64,000 nt of DNA, from the NCBI RefSeq assembly GCF_002775205.1, contig NC_036453.1, positions 14,340,594 through 14,404,593 on the forward strand. The letters run 5' to 3'. The stretch's first letter is position 1. The number at the start of each line of letters is the position of its first letter. A program made the position numbers and the translations under genes. The DNA is from Xiphophorus maculatus. Taxonomy: Eukaryota; Chordata; Actinopteri; Cyprinodontiformes; Poeciliidae. Shown piece by piece: positions 36,664 to 46,200 of this stretch. Under the pieces are notes generated by a model. It worked only from the letters and a program-made list of their open reading frames with translations. It was not told the origin of the DNA and did no database searches.

Positions 36664-38599
36664 AGATGAACAATCATCAGATTACTGTGAACCCCGACCT
36701 TTAAGCAGCTTCTCCAATGTTCCTCTTTCAGGACTTAAAACGTCAGAGTGCCATAAAACCAAAGTCTTCATCTGTTGTTTTCTCTGTCAGCATGAAGCGT
36801 TCATCTTAAGAACAGAAAGATGTTAAAGATTGCTTTGTTTTTCTTTTCTTACCCTCGTTGTGTTTATTTTATTATAAAATGAGATTTGGGTTTTGATCAA
36901 CCGTTCTTGAGGCCAATTTTCTCCAGTAAGTCCTGATGTATTTCTATCTTCGTTCTAAACTCTTACAGCAACTCGAGACGTTCAGCCTTCTACAGAAGCT
37001 GCTGATCATGTTTTCTATCTCTGTTATTCAGTCTGTCATGTATTCATCAATCACTGCGTGGCCTGGCTGGGACAGACAACTGGTCAACACCATGCAGTTT
37101 CTTTCCCCAGTACTCAGCTCTTCTGCTACAAAAGTTTTATCCTGTAACATCAAACTTTTTTTTTTTTTTGCTTAAAAAATGACGGAAAATAGTACATGTA
37201 CATATCATTCTTTTATCCTTATTTTATTTCCTCTAAAGCTTATACATTTAAACACTTTGTCTGCATACTGCGAGTGTTTGAGACCAAAGTCTGTTTCCTC
37301 ATTTTAGCACTAAATCTTGGCCAGTAAAGTTGTTCTGAGTCTAAATAAATGTGGCAAATCACAAACTGTGTTTTCCATCATTCAATGTTGTTAATATCCT
37401 GACTGAGGTTTGACCATTCTAAGTGATTTAGATGTGGAGGTGGACCCAGGGTTGCCACCTCTCAGAAATCAAAACATGGGACGCCCACCACGGCGCGTCG
37501 CCCCGCTGTCATGGGTCGGGACGTCTGCTGCAGCGATAGACATTATTTTATGGAAGTGTTTTTGGTTTTAAAAAGTGATCCATTGAGCAAACGTTCATTC
37601 ATAGAGGTCAGTTAAGAGTACCCCAAAATTTAACTCCAACCAGCGTAGGAAACTTTAAACACGTTTAATTAAGCAAGTATAAAAAGCATTTGGTCAACTA
37701 CTCAAGTACTGAGTGACTGATCACAACACCTGATTTAATATTCAAAATGTATCCTCAGGCAGCCAAAAGTATAAAAGGTTTGTGAACATTCTGGCGTTTT
37801 ACAGAGTATTACTAAAATATTTATACAAATAAGGAGTTAGGCTTGGAGGCTGGTTCTAGACCAAATTTACCACAAGGCCCAGGGTAGTCAGTGTTGTTTT
37901 ATGGCAACACTTAAAAAAGAATGAGACAAATAAACAAACAAAACAAAACAGAGCAATATTTCTAAGCCAAAGAGCCACTTGTGTCTCCAGAGATCCAGAT
38001 CCCTGCAGATGGAAAGCGTGAGCCTGTACAGCAGCTGCACTGTAACTTTTAATTCATTGTTAAAGTAAAATTGTGAAGGTTAAAAAAAATTCACCACTGA
38101 GCATTAACATAACACATTTATTTAGTCTAACTTCTTTGGTACGCCGTTGGCCCCCGTCTAGATCCGCCCCTGGGCTGCAGGTCTATGTCTGGTGCATAAA
38201 TGACCACTGAACAATGAATTCATAACATATATAAACATTTCAAAATAAAACACACAGAAAGCTCTAACAAAACTTGTTAAGTCTTGGCTGGTCACCAAAC
38301 GCAGGATGTCCAGCTGAGGCTGCAGAGAATGATGAAGGTGGACCAGTGGAGTGTTTCTCCTCTGGCTGACCAGAAGCTGCAGGTGATGCAGAGGAACTTG
38401 AGGATGCTGCAGGGGCTCCTGGGAGGTCAATTGTAAAATGTAGGTAAGCATAATTAAACAAAAATGTATCAATGATGATTATCTGGTTTATTCTTGAAAC
38501 AATATACTCACTGAGACCCAAAACAGGCTCTGGTCGTAAGGGTGGTGTGGTTTTGCTTAATGAAATTTTGAGAGTAAGAAACTCTGGAAGTACTGGTAC

Positions 38600-38639
38600 A
38601 GGACGAAGCTTCGAAGAAACGTCTTCGAAGCTTCGTCCT
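38600..38639. repeat. Perfect 17-bp inverted repeat (hairpin)
   Basis: Arms AGGACGAAGCTTCGAAG (38600-38616) and CTTCGAAGCTTCGTCCT (38623-38639) with a 6-nt loop AAACGT. Each arm itself contains the small palindrome TTCGAA and overlaps AAGCTT. It is followed directly by a second imperfect hairpin, CATCACGGGGCAGG against CCTGCACCCTGTGATG. Confidence 0.9.
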
Positions 38640-38992
38640 ACATCACGGGGCAGGAGCCTGCACCCTGTGATGCCTGTGCCAGTGAATGAAGTTTATGCCT
38701 TATTATTATAAAACAATAAACACTTGCTCAGGATATTGTGATGGGCCGTCAGTAAACAGCTTCTGTATTCATCCGATGTAGAAGTGTACTTTAAAAGCAA
38801 GACTTTTCAAACAAAATCGCTTATGATTTTAAATAAATTAACTAATAGACTAAATAGTAATAAAATACACAGGTTTTTTTAGCTATAGCTTGATAGATTT
38901 TTAAAAACTTTTAACATCTTACCTCGTTTACGATGGGATTTTAATATAAGCTGAACTTGCTAACTCGTTCCAAATCTTAAGCAGTTTAAAAA

Positions 38993-39054
38993 AACACACA
39001 CACATACACACACACACACACATATATATATACTGTATATATATATATAGACCA

Positions 39055-39120
<66 letters not shown>
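38993..39120. repeat. (AC)n and (TA)n microsatellite array
   Basis: AC dinucleotides, then several TA arrays interrupted by an ACTGTATA word and by AGACCATAACTA. Tyr/Ile-repeat ORFs across it are artefacts. Confidence 0.9.
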
Positions 39121-39748
39121 CAGTATATACACTGTTATAGTCTGGCTCTAGAACCATAACAAATCAAAGGGAAGCAACGCATGGGATAACTTAAAATGGG
39201 ATTTATTTAACAAAAAATCATAACTGGTTGGAGAGGAGAGGGAGGCAGGGAGACAGAAAGGAATGAGCTGCTTAGGGAGAAAAAATGGTGCATCTTAAAC
39301 TGGATCTGGTGTCATTCTGGAGACACTGGCCAGCTGCCTCCACTTCCAATCAGCACCAATTAGAAGATCCAAAACAGGAATGCTAGAGACCCAGAGGAAA
39401 GGCCTTGGACCGTAACAATATATTTATAGAACTTTCACATTCTGCTGAAAATGATCACTTACGTTATTTGGAGAAGGATGTTTACCTCGGATGCTGTTGT
39501 GAGGGAAAGTCGATCGGCCATTAAAGTGTTTTGGGGATTTTCCTGACGCTACTACAGTCGCTTAGATACAGCCGGCCAATCAAAACAGCCTTAAAGTTAT
39601 TCCTTATTATAATCACAGAGAAGACGTGGAAACAGCGCCCCCAAAATCTCCCCTGTGGTCAAACAGTGCATTACATCCATAGTGTTAAGAACTACCATAG
39701 AGAATGCATAGGAAGAGTTTAGAGAGTTAAGCTTAACTATTTTTGCAG

Positions 39749-39830
39749 CCCTAGCTACTGAGGGAATTAAATATGCCCATTTACTTTTGAAAGTAGTCTG
39801 TCATTACTCTATTAAAAACAATTAATTACA
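39749..39830 (+). repeat. Left copy of an ~80-bp direct repeat around the TIM fragment and tRNA
   Basis: CTAGCTACTGAGGGAA, then ATGCCCATTTACTTTTGAAA, then AGTCTGTCATT and CAATTAATTA; the same blocks in the same order recur at 42034-42115 with about a dozen differences. The pair brackets 2.2 kb holding the partial TIM copy and the tRNA. Confidence 0.7.
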
Positions 39831-40149
39831 CTAGGCCTGCCGCAATCTCTGCAGGTCTGACTCTTCCAAAACACAGAACGTCATTGACAGAAATGTGCAG
39901 AGGATGCTGTACAGTGGATGATGTTCTGAAACCCACAATCTGGTGAAACAGTTCTAGCTTGATGCACATTCTACTATTGTACTTCTTCCTAGAACCTCAA
40001 GTGATCATTAATAAAACAAAGCTCAATAAAATTGCTCAGACAATTCACATGATCAACGCTCTCACACTGTTCAGTCGCCTGCAATTTTTGACCTTGCAAA
40101 TAGGATTCACATCTTTCTACAAGTATTTACAACCCCTGATTTAAGAGTT

Positions 40150-41530
40150 TGTTCTGTTCTAAAATGATCTGCTTTCATTTCCTCGTCCAGCAGATCAGCT
40201 GACCACAGAGAGCCTCCTGACCTCAGCTGAGGTAGGAACATGACAAACCAGTCAGCTTTACTTAATGTCTGATGTGACGTAGAGAGTTGATGTGACTGAG
40301 GAAAAACTGCAGCTAAAACCTGGATGTTAATAACAGATGTGACACACAGACAGCAGACTTGGTGTGTTTCACTGCCGATCAGTGGTCATAATGATCTGCT
40401 GCTTTTCCAGAATCGGTTTAGATAGAAATAATCAAACAGTGACAGTTTTCATCCAACCTGTCCCTGTTTTAAACCGGGGCTGATTTTAGAGACGTTTAAA
40501 AACAGCCGTGTTTTTTGTACCAATCAGACGTTTCTGAACAGGAATCGAGCCGATCACTTCCTGAAGAAGTTGATGGTTCTTCATGTCTCTCTGTTTGTAG
40601 CATCAGCAGGAGGGCAGCATGATGTCTCTGGGTCTGCTGCTGGTGGTTCTGGTCGCTGCAGTTGGACTCCTCAGTAAGGGTGAGTTTGCTGTGGCTGATT
40701 TAGCATCAGTCAAGGACAAACAGTGAATGTGTGGACCTTTAAAAGGGAAATTACTGAAAATGAGAGCCAGTTATCATGTTTGTTGGACCCTGCAAACCGG
40801 ATCAGCGAGATTCCACTCTTACAGTTTTATCAGAACTGTCCCACCACCTGCTGAGCAACCTGGGCGCGCTGACAAAGGCTGTTCATTTTCTTTACTCAGC
40901 AATTATGACATAATTATGAGATAAAATAATGAGATAAAATGCCATCTAACTGTTCAGACTGCAGATGCTTTGAAATCTATTCAATGCTTATCTGATTTAG
41001 TTCCACATATAGTAGTTGCACAAATTAGATTTTTCCTTGGTCTGATAAGATCAGAATTGAGCCGTTCAGACTGCTGTGAAAAAGACTGACATGGTTCTCA
41101 TACGCCTGCAGTCTGAACGCAGCTTTACTAGACTAAATTTCCTACTCCTGCTGCACAAGGTGAATTACGGTGGTGGAGGAATGGTGATCTGGGTTTGTTT
41201 TTCCCCCACAGGACCTGAACACCTCGAAGTCTGTGATTGGACCAGAACCTCCTGTGTTTACCAGACGGTTCTGGAGTCAGAAGTGACCCGATCTGTCCAG
41301 CAGCTAGAGAGGAAAACAACCACTGAGGCCGTTTACTGCTGCACATGATTCTACCAGCTCTGGGATCAGAGTTGGGATCAATTATTGTATATTTTTAAAT
41401 GTTTCTGGTGTTTCTGTTTGCAGCAAGAAGCAGCTCAAACTGAGTCTTTGATTCTCTTCTGTTCGTTTCTAGAAACTCTGAACCGTTTCTGACATCAAAA
41501 CATTAAAGGTCGCCGTTAAACTGATTCATT
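40150..41530 (+). pseudogene. Headless partial TIM gene copy (stalk, TM, shortened tail exons)
   Basis: A duplicated 3' half of the TIM-B gene, including intron sequence. Three exons can be aligned: 40191-40231 (DQLTTESLLTSAE; TIM-B 46216-46280), 40601-40679 (HQQEGSMMSLG and a hydrophobic segment LLLVVLVAAVGLL; TIM-B 47552-47642) and 41424-41443 (TIM-B 48696-48720). Splice sites and phases of the first two are kept (phase 1 to 0, then 0 to 1). In the third, the donor of TIM-B (AAACTgtgag) reads AAACTgag, so the donor is lost and the frame stops after ARSSSN. No signal or IgV exon exists between 36664 and 40190. It is either a dead fragment or an alternative 3' module for TIM-A, whose 35848-35919 exon ends in the right phase to join it. 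Confidence 0.75.
40952..41118. mobile_element. Short MITE with 13-bp perfect inverted ends
   Basis: GTTCAGACTGCAG (40952-40964) and CTGCAGTCTGAAC (41106-41118) are exact inverted repeats enclosing about 140 bp. It sits in the intron between the membrane and tail exons of the partial TIM copy. Probably a hAT-type non-autonomous element; I did not find a clean target duplication. Confidence 0.5.
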
Positions 41531-41883
41531 CATTCATTCATGACTCTGCTTGTAACTTAACTTAAGACTTAACTTGAACCCTACTGTGGTCGTAGGTTTT
41601 GTATATTTTGTAAAAATCACACACGCAACTCTTAAGCTGAATTTTGCATATTTTTACGATCAGGGAAAAAAGCTTAGCTTTACATGACAAACAGTCGGAA
41701 GTAAAACCAAAGTAAAAGGTAAAAACAACAAACAGCTTCCAGGCCAAGAGAGTCTCGGCTGATTCTGTGGGCGGGTAATACCCCACATGCAGCCAGCCTG
41801 AACTAAATGACACTGATTTGCCCCAAACCTTTATTTCCTCACAGTGGATAAAACTGGTCGGACACCATGCTATTTCAGGTCAC

Positions 41884-41955
41884 TCCTCGTTAGTATAGTG
41901 GTGAGTATCCCCGCCTGTCACGCGGGAGACCGGGGTTCGATTCCCCGACGGGGAG
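41884..41955 (+). tRNA. tRNA-Asp (anticodon GTC)
   Basis: A 72-nt gene that folds as a complete cloverleaf: acceptor TCCTCGT pairs with ACGGGGA apart from wobble pairs, A box TAGTATAGTGG, anticodon GTC at 41917-41919 in loop CTGTCAC, B box GGTTCGATTCC. The sequence agrees with the vertebrate tRNA-Asp(GTC) consensus as I know it. CCA is not encoded, as usual in eukaryotes. It lies alone between the partial TIM copy and TIM-B. Confidence 0.97.
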
Positions 41956-41962
41956 GATCAAC

Positions 41963-41967
41963 TTTTT
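41963..41967 (+). terminator. RNA polymerase III terminator of tRNA-Asp
   Basis: TTTTT begins 8 nt after the tRNA 3' end, with a second run of seven T a few bases later as a back-up. Confidence 0.8.
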
Positions 41968-42033
41968 CATTTTTTTATGAAACAGTTTGGACGCATAGAG
42001 CCGAGTTTCCAGTCCAAGTAACAATTATTGCAC

Positions 42034-42115
42034 AGTAGCTACTGAGGGAAGTAAAAATGCCCATTTACTTTTGAAAATAGTCTGTCATTTCTCTATTTAA
42101 AGCAATTAATTAAAT
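42034..42115 (+). repeat. Right copy of the ~80-bp direct repeat
   Basis: Partner of 39749-39830; reads GTAGCTACTGAGGGAAG, ATGCCCATTTACTTTTGAAA and AGTCTGTCATTTCTC. Confidence 0.7.
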
Positions 42116-43228
42116 GGAGATCAACAACAAATACAGTGAATTTATTTAGGTAGATTTGATCATTAATAAGAACTGATGAGGACTAGATTGTCCTGTCAAC
42201 AGGAGTTAGTTTATGATTGTATCAAGGGCAGCGTTGACGCTGTATGTTGGTCCTTTTACTTTGTATGAGTGGCGCCCCCCAGTGGACACTAAGGCAAATA
42301 GACGGTGTTTACAATGTAAACTCTTATTGATGAAATCTATTCATTTGGTGAGACAGCCAAGACCTGGAGATGTTATCAAATTAAGCTTTATAATCTATTT
42401 TTAGATATTAATTTCTATTTCACCAGCTTGTTGTCGGCTTTGTTTGTCTAATAATTACCATCATGTTGTAACCACAGCGGGAACTGAGACCTCTGTAGTC
42501 TCTGTCTGTATTCATAGCAGGTGTTCTCTGTAGAGATGGTTTCTGCTCTCGCCTCTGAAGAGAAAAATGATGTAAAATGCAGTTTGAGGCTGAGATACAG
42601 AATCAGAACAGAGAGTCCAGAGGTCCAGACCTGGTGGCTCTCTGGCATCGTCATGAAGCAGCAGGTCTAAGCTGTGATGTGCTGTTAATTTAATCTGACT
42701 CAATGAATTAAGCTGTTATTTTTGATCATTAATAAAACAAAGATGCTGCTTTTCTGCACATCCTGTTGATTCAGTTAATGTGAAACTAAACTTATTGTGA
42801 CATAATAACAACAACAGCTTGATTCTGGTGAACAAAAAGACTAAATGAAGCCACTAAACCTAGAAAATATTGCATGAATAATTTAAAGTTGAGTTGTAAA
42901 GTTGGAAATAATGTTTATTATTTTATTAAAAGCTTATATTAGAACTGTTAGCTGCAGAGACACTTTGAGACGCTATGACACATGAAGCTGTTTCAGATTA
43001 AAGCTGTTTCTGTCGTTTAGATGTTTATTAAAAGATGAGAGGAAGCAGCAGGTCTGGGTTGGTGTCTCCAGTTCCTGGAAGCTCTGAAAACTTGCTCTCT
43101 GTCCCTCAGCCTCTCTACTTCCTCTCAGGCCACTCTGAGGTTTAGTTCTTGTCGACGCCCCGTGGGAAGCAGCTGTGGTGACAGCAGAGTTTCAGCAGCT
43201 GGTAGTCAAAACGTGCTGCTTGTTCATC

Positions 43229-46200
43229 ATGAAGGTCGCGCTGCTGATCGTGCTGCTCGCAGGTAATCATCCTGTTCTGATCCAGTTTGTGTTGCTACAG
43301 TTCTGTGTGTTTCTACATGCAGGATTTTGGTTCTTTTAAATTAATTATTTCCATCTTGTCTCTGAAGGTTCTGGTTCTTGTTAGAAACTTTCTCAGATCA
43401 AATCAGCTGCAGAGACGAAGCTCTGCTGATCGCTGACATGTTGTAGTTTCAGTTGGTCTTTAGTTTCAGACTTTATGACTCATTGAAGTCAATGATGAGC
43501 ATAAAATCATATTAAACCACTTAATTACAATAAACTGGTTTCTGTCTGTGAAATGAGCCAGAGATGGAGACGTTTAACTGATTGTTAATATTCTGTTTTC
43601 AGTGTCAGGATGTGACGGCAGGAGCGTTGTTGGTCAGACGGGTCAGAATGTGACTCTGCCTTGTGAATATAAGATAAAAGACCATGGAGCAGTGCATGTT
43701 TGCTGGGGAAAAGGAGAAATACCAAGTTCTGGCTGCAACAATCAGCTCATCTCTACAAACGGACATGAAGTTGTGACCAGTGTTTCCAGCAGGTATCAGC
43801 TACTGGGACAACTGGATCAAGGAGACGTTTCTCTGACCATCCTCAACCTCACAGAGGAAGATGCTGGAAGATACGGCTGCAGAGTCCAGATAAACGGACC
43901 ATTCAATGATCAAAAACATCATTTTGACTTGAGAGTTGAAAGAGGTGAGAAATTACTCAGATTTTCCTTTTCTTAAGGCGGCAGCTCTGTGGCTCAGGGT
44001 AACATTGGTGACTGTTAATGAAAACTTTAATTTCTTAAAATTCATAAAGCTTTGAGACTAAAGTTTAGTTTAACTCTGAGATGTTATCAGTGAAGAAGGA
44101 AAGTATAAAGCATCTCCTCTTCCCAAACAGTGACAGCAGCTGATTTTTGGTGCTTTATTTTACCTGAATGGTTATGATTTATGGCTCACATATGACAGAC
44201 TGATATCAGGTCTTAATCCTTTACAACCCAAAGAGGAGTCTGTAGCCCAGGGGTCACCAACCTTTTTGAGACTGGGAGCTTCTTCACGGGTACAGAGTAA
44301 CACGAAGGGTCTGGGATACAGACATGAATTTTCTTAGCTCAGCCTTTATAACAATAATACATATATGTATATATTATTACATGCGATCTAATAATATTTA
44401 TGTTAGGGACTACTGACAATAGTTATCAGTAATAATTTACCATGGCAGCTATGGTTAATTATGTGATCAGAAGTTCTTAGTTCAGAGTTTTAAGTTTGAT
44501 TCCCTTTTGGAGATTTTCTGTGTGAATCTAAAGTCACTGAGAGTTTGGATTGTTGCAGCAGCAGCTGAGATTTTCCTTAAAATGAAAAAAAGAAAAGAGA
44601 AGTTTTTTATTATTATTATTATCCAACCCTCTTTACTATTAAAATTATAGAGAGAAGAAAAAGTTATTTTGTGCCAAAACATCTTGTATGTAGCGCACAT
44701 CAGTGTGAGTCTGTGGGGGTCAAAGGGCACGCCAAAGCCTAAATCTGATTGGTCAGTTTGCTTTTTCTGTGAGCTAAAAATGATGAGTGGAGTTTGAACC
44801 TCCCATAGTTATAAGATCCTGCCTGAGTTTTTTACAGTGCGCGGTTCTGGCGGGTCGCCGGTTTATTAGCTTTTCTTTGTGGTTTTGTAAACTTAAAAGC
44901 TGACGGGTCACCAGCTGGCTGACACCAGCAGTTGTCGAACAAAAATGTCCGACTATCACTGCACCTGACCTGCAAGAGCACAGCCACCTCTCCAAAGCAG
45001 CACAAAACTAAACCACTAAAGCAGCAAACCCTTTTTCGTTTTTTTTTTACACAAACGATGCTAAATAATAAAGACATGGAAGCGAAGCCTATATACCTGT
45101 GAGATCCATGGAAAGAGGAGGATGTTGATTCCCAGGTTCAGGTGGAGTCAGACGTCCAAAGGAGGAGAAGGTGAAGCAACAATGTTTGCTTAATTTTTAC
45201 TCTTGTGGGGAACATTAAGACTAGATTAAGTTGTTTAACTCGCAGTCTTAGCGCGACGCTCAGGAAGAGCAGCAGATGTCAGCTAACTGGTGACCCATCA
45301 GCTCTCCAGTTCGGGAAACATCAAAGAAGCTCAGAAACCGACGACCCGCCAGAACCGCACACTGTAAAAACCGGGATCCAAACCGCGCTTAGAACTACGG
45401 GAGGTTCAAACTCCTGTCATTCATTTTTAGCTCACAGAAAAAGCGCCAAGCTGCCAAATAAACAAAAGCAAACTGACCAATCAGATTTAAGCTTTGCTGC
45501 GCCCTTTGATTGTCCTGTCAGTTTTAGTTGAGTCTCTGCTCCATCACGGCTCATTCAGTCGGTCCAATACGTCCTCAACATGTCCTGAGGTTCTGCAGAG
45601 GTTCTGCTGAAGAGCCATGACTGGATTCAGGTTTGTGGAACCAGAGAAAGAACTGAAAGATGCAGCAGGACAGGTCAGTCTGGAGGACTGACTGTGGTCA
45701 CCATCAATAGTTTTAGTTCTTCAGATATTTGTTGGTTAAAGTCCAGAAACCTAAAACTCATCGATGTATCGACCCAGAGCAGAGAGACTGGCAGAGAATC
45801 ATTTAGGTTTGATCTTTTGTGCTTTATTAACATTATTTTGGAGAGTTTTCTGAGATGTTTGAACATCGTGTCTCATATTGATCTATTCATTCGCCGATGA
45901 TGTTGATGGTGATGCTGTGTTTGTGTCCAGCTCCGACCACCTGGGCTCCATCAGAACCTCAGACGTCCTCAGAGGGACCAGCTGCTGCTCAGACTGCAGG
46001 TATCTGTGCATGGAGGCTGCAGGGTCCAGGATGACTCAGTCTGATCAAAGTGTGAAAGATTAAATCTTGTTTTGTTAAACAGGAAGTTGGTTCTGAGAAG
46101 GAAACATCAGACCCTGTTGTTCTGTAATGTTTCTGGTTCAGCATGACTCTCTCCTCTGTTGCCAAGCTGCTGATTCTGCTGTTCTAAACTCATCTGCTTT

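Larger units (their letters stand above)
36664..40149 (+). other. Region between TIM-A and the partial TIM copy
   Basis: It begins with the TIM-A 3' UTR (no canonical AATAAA that I can place confidently). The remainder is repeat-like: a GC-rich scrap at 37440-37530, an ORF-like Ser/Ala/Pro-rich stretch on the minus strand at about 38280-38420 that ends in a stop and has a plausible acceptor but no known domain, a perfect hairpin at 38600-38639, and AC/TA microsatellites at 38993-39120. I find no IgV exon here. Confidence 0.5.

Noticed and set aside
38158-38530. Minus-strand Ser/Ala/Pro-rich frame with a plausible acceptor and stop
   Set aside because: No recognisable domain, no convincing start or upstream exon, and it lies beside a palindrome and repeat-like DNA. 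Kept only as a note in the intergenic entry.
38928-39157. Tyr/Ile-repeat ORFs
   Set aside because: A translation of the (TA)n array; not protein coding.
41076-41348. 90-codon ORF between the membrane and tail exons of the partial TIM copy
   Set aside because: It spans the end of a MITE and intron sequence that aligns with a TIM-B intron; no domain is visible.
44250-44360. CAGGGGTCACCAACC segment resembling a hAT-type repeat end
   Set aside because: Only one end is visible and the rest does not form a defined element, so it was not listed as a feature.
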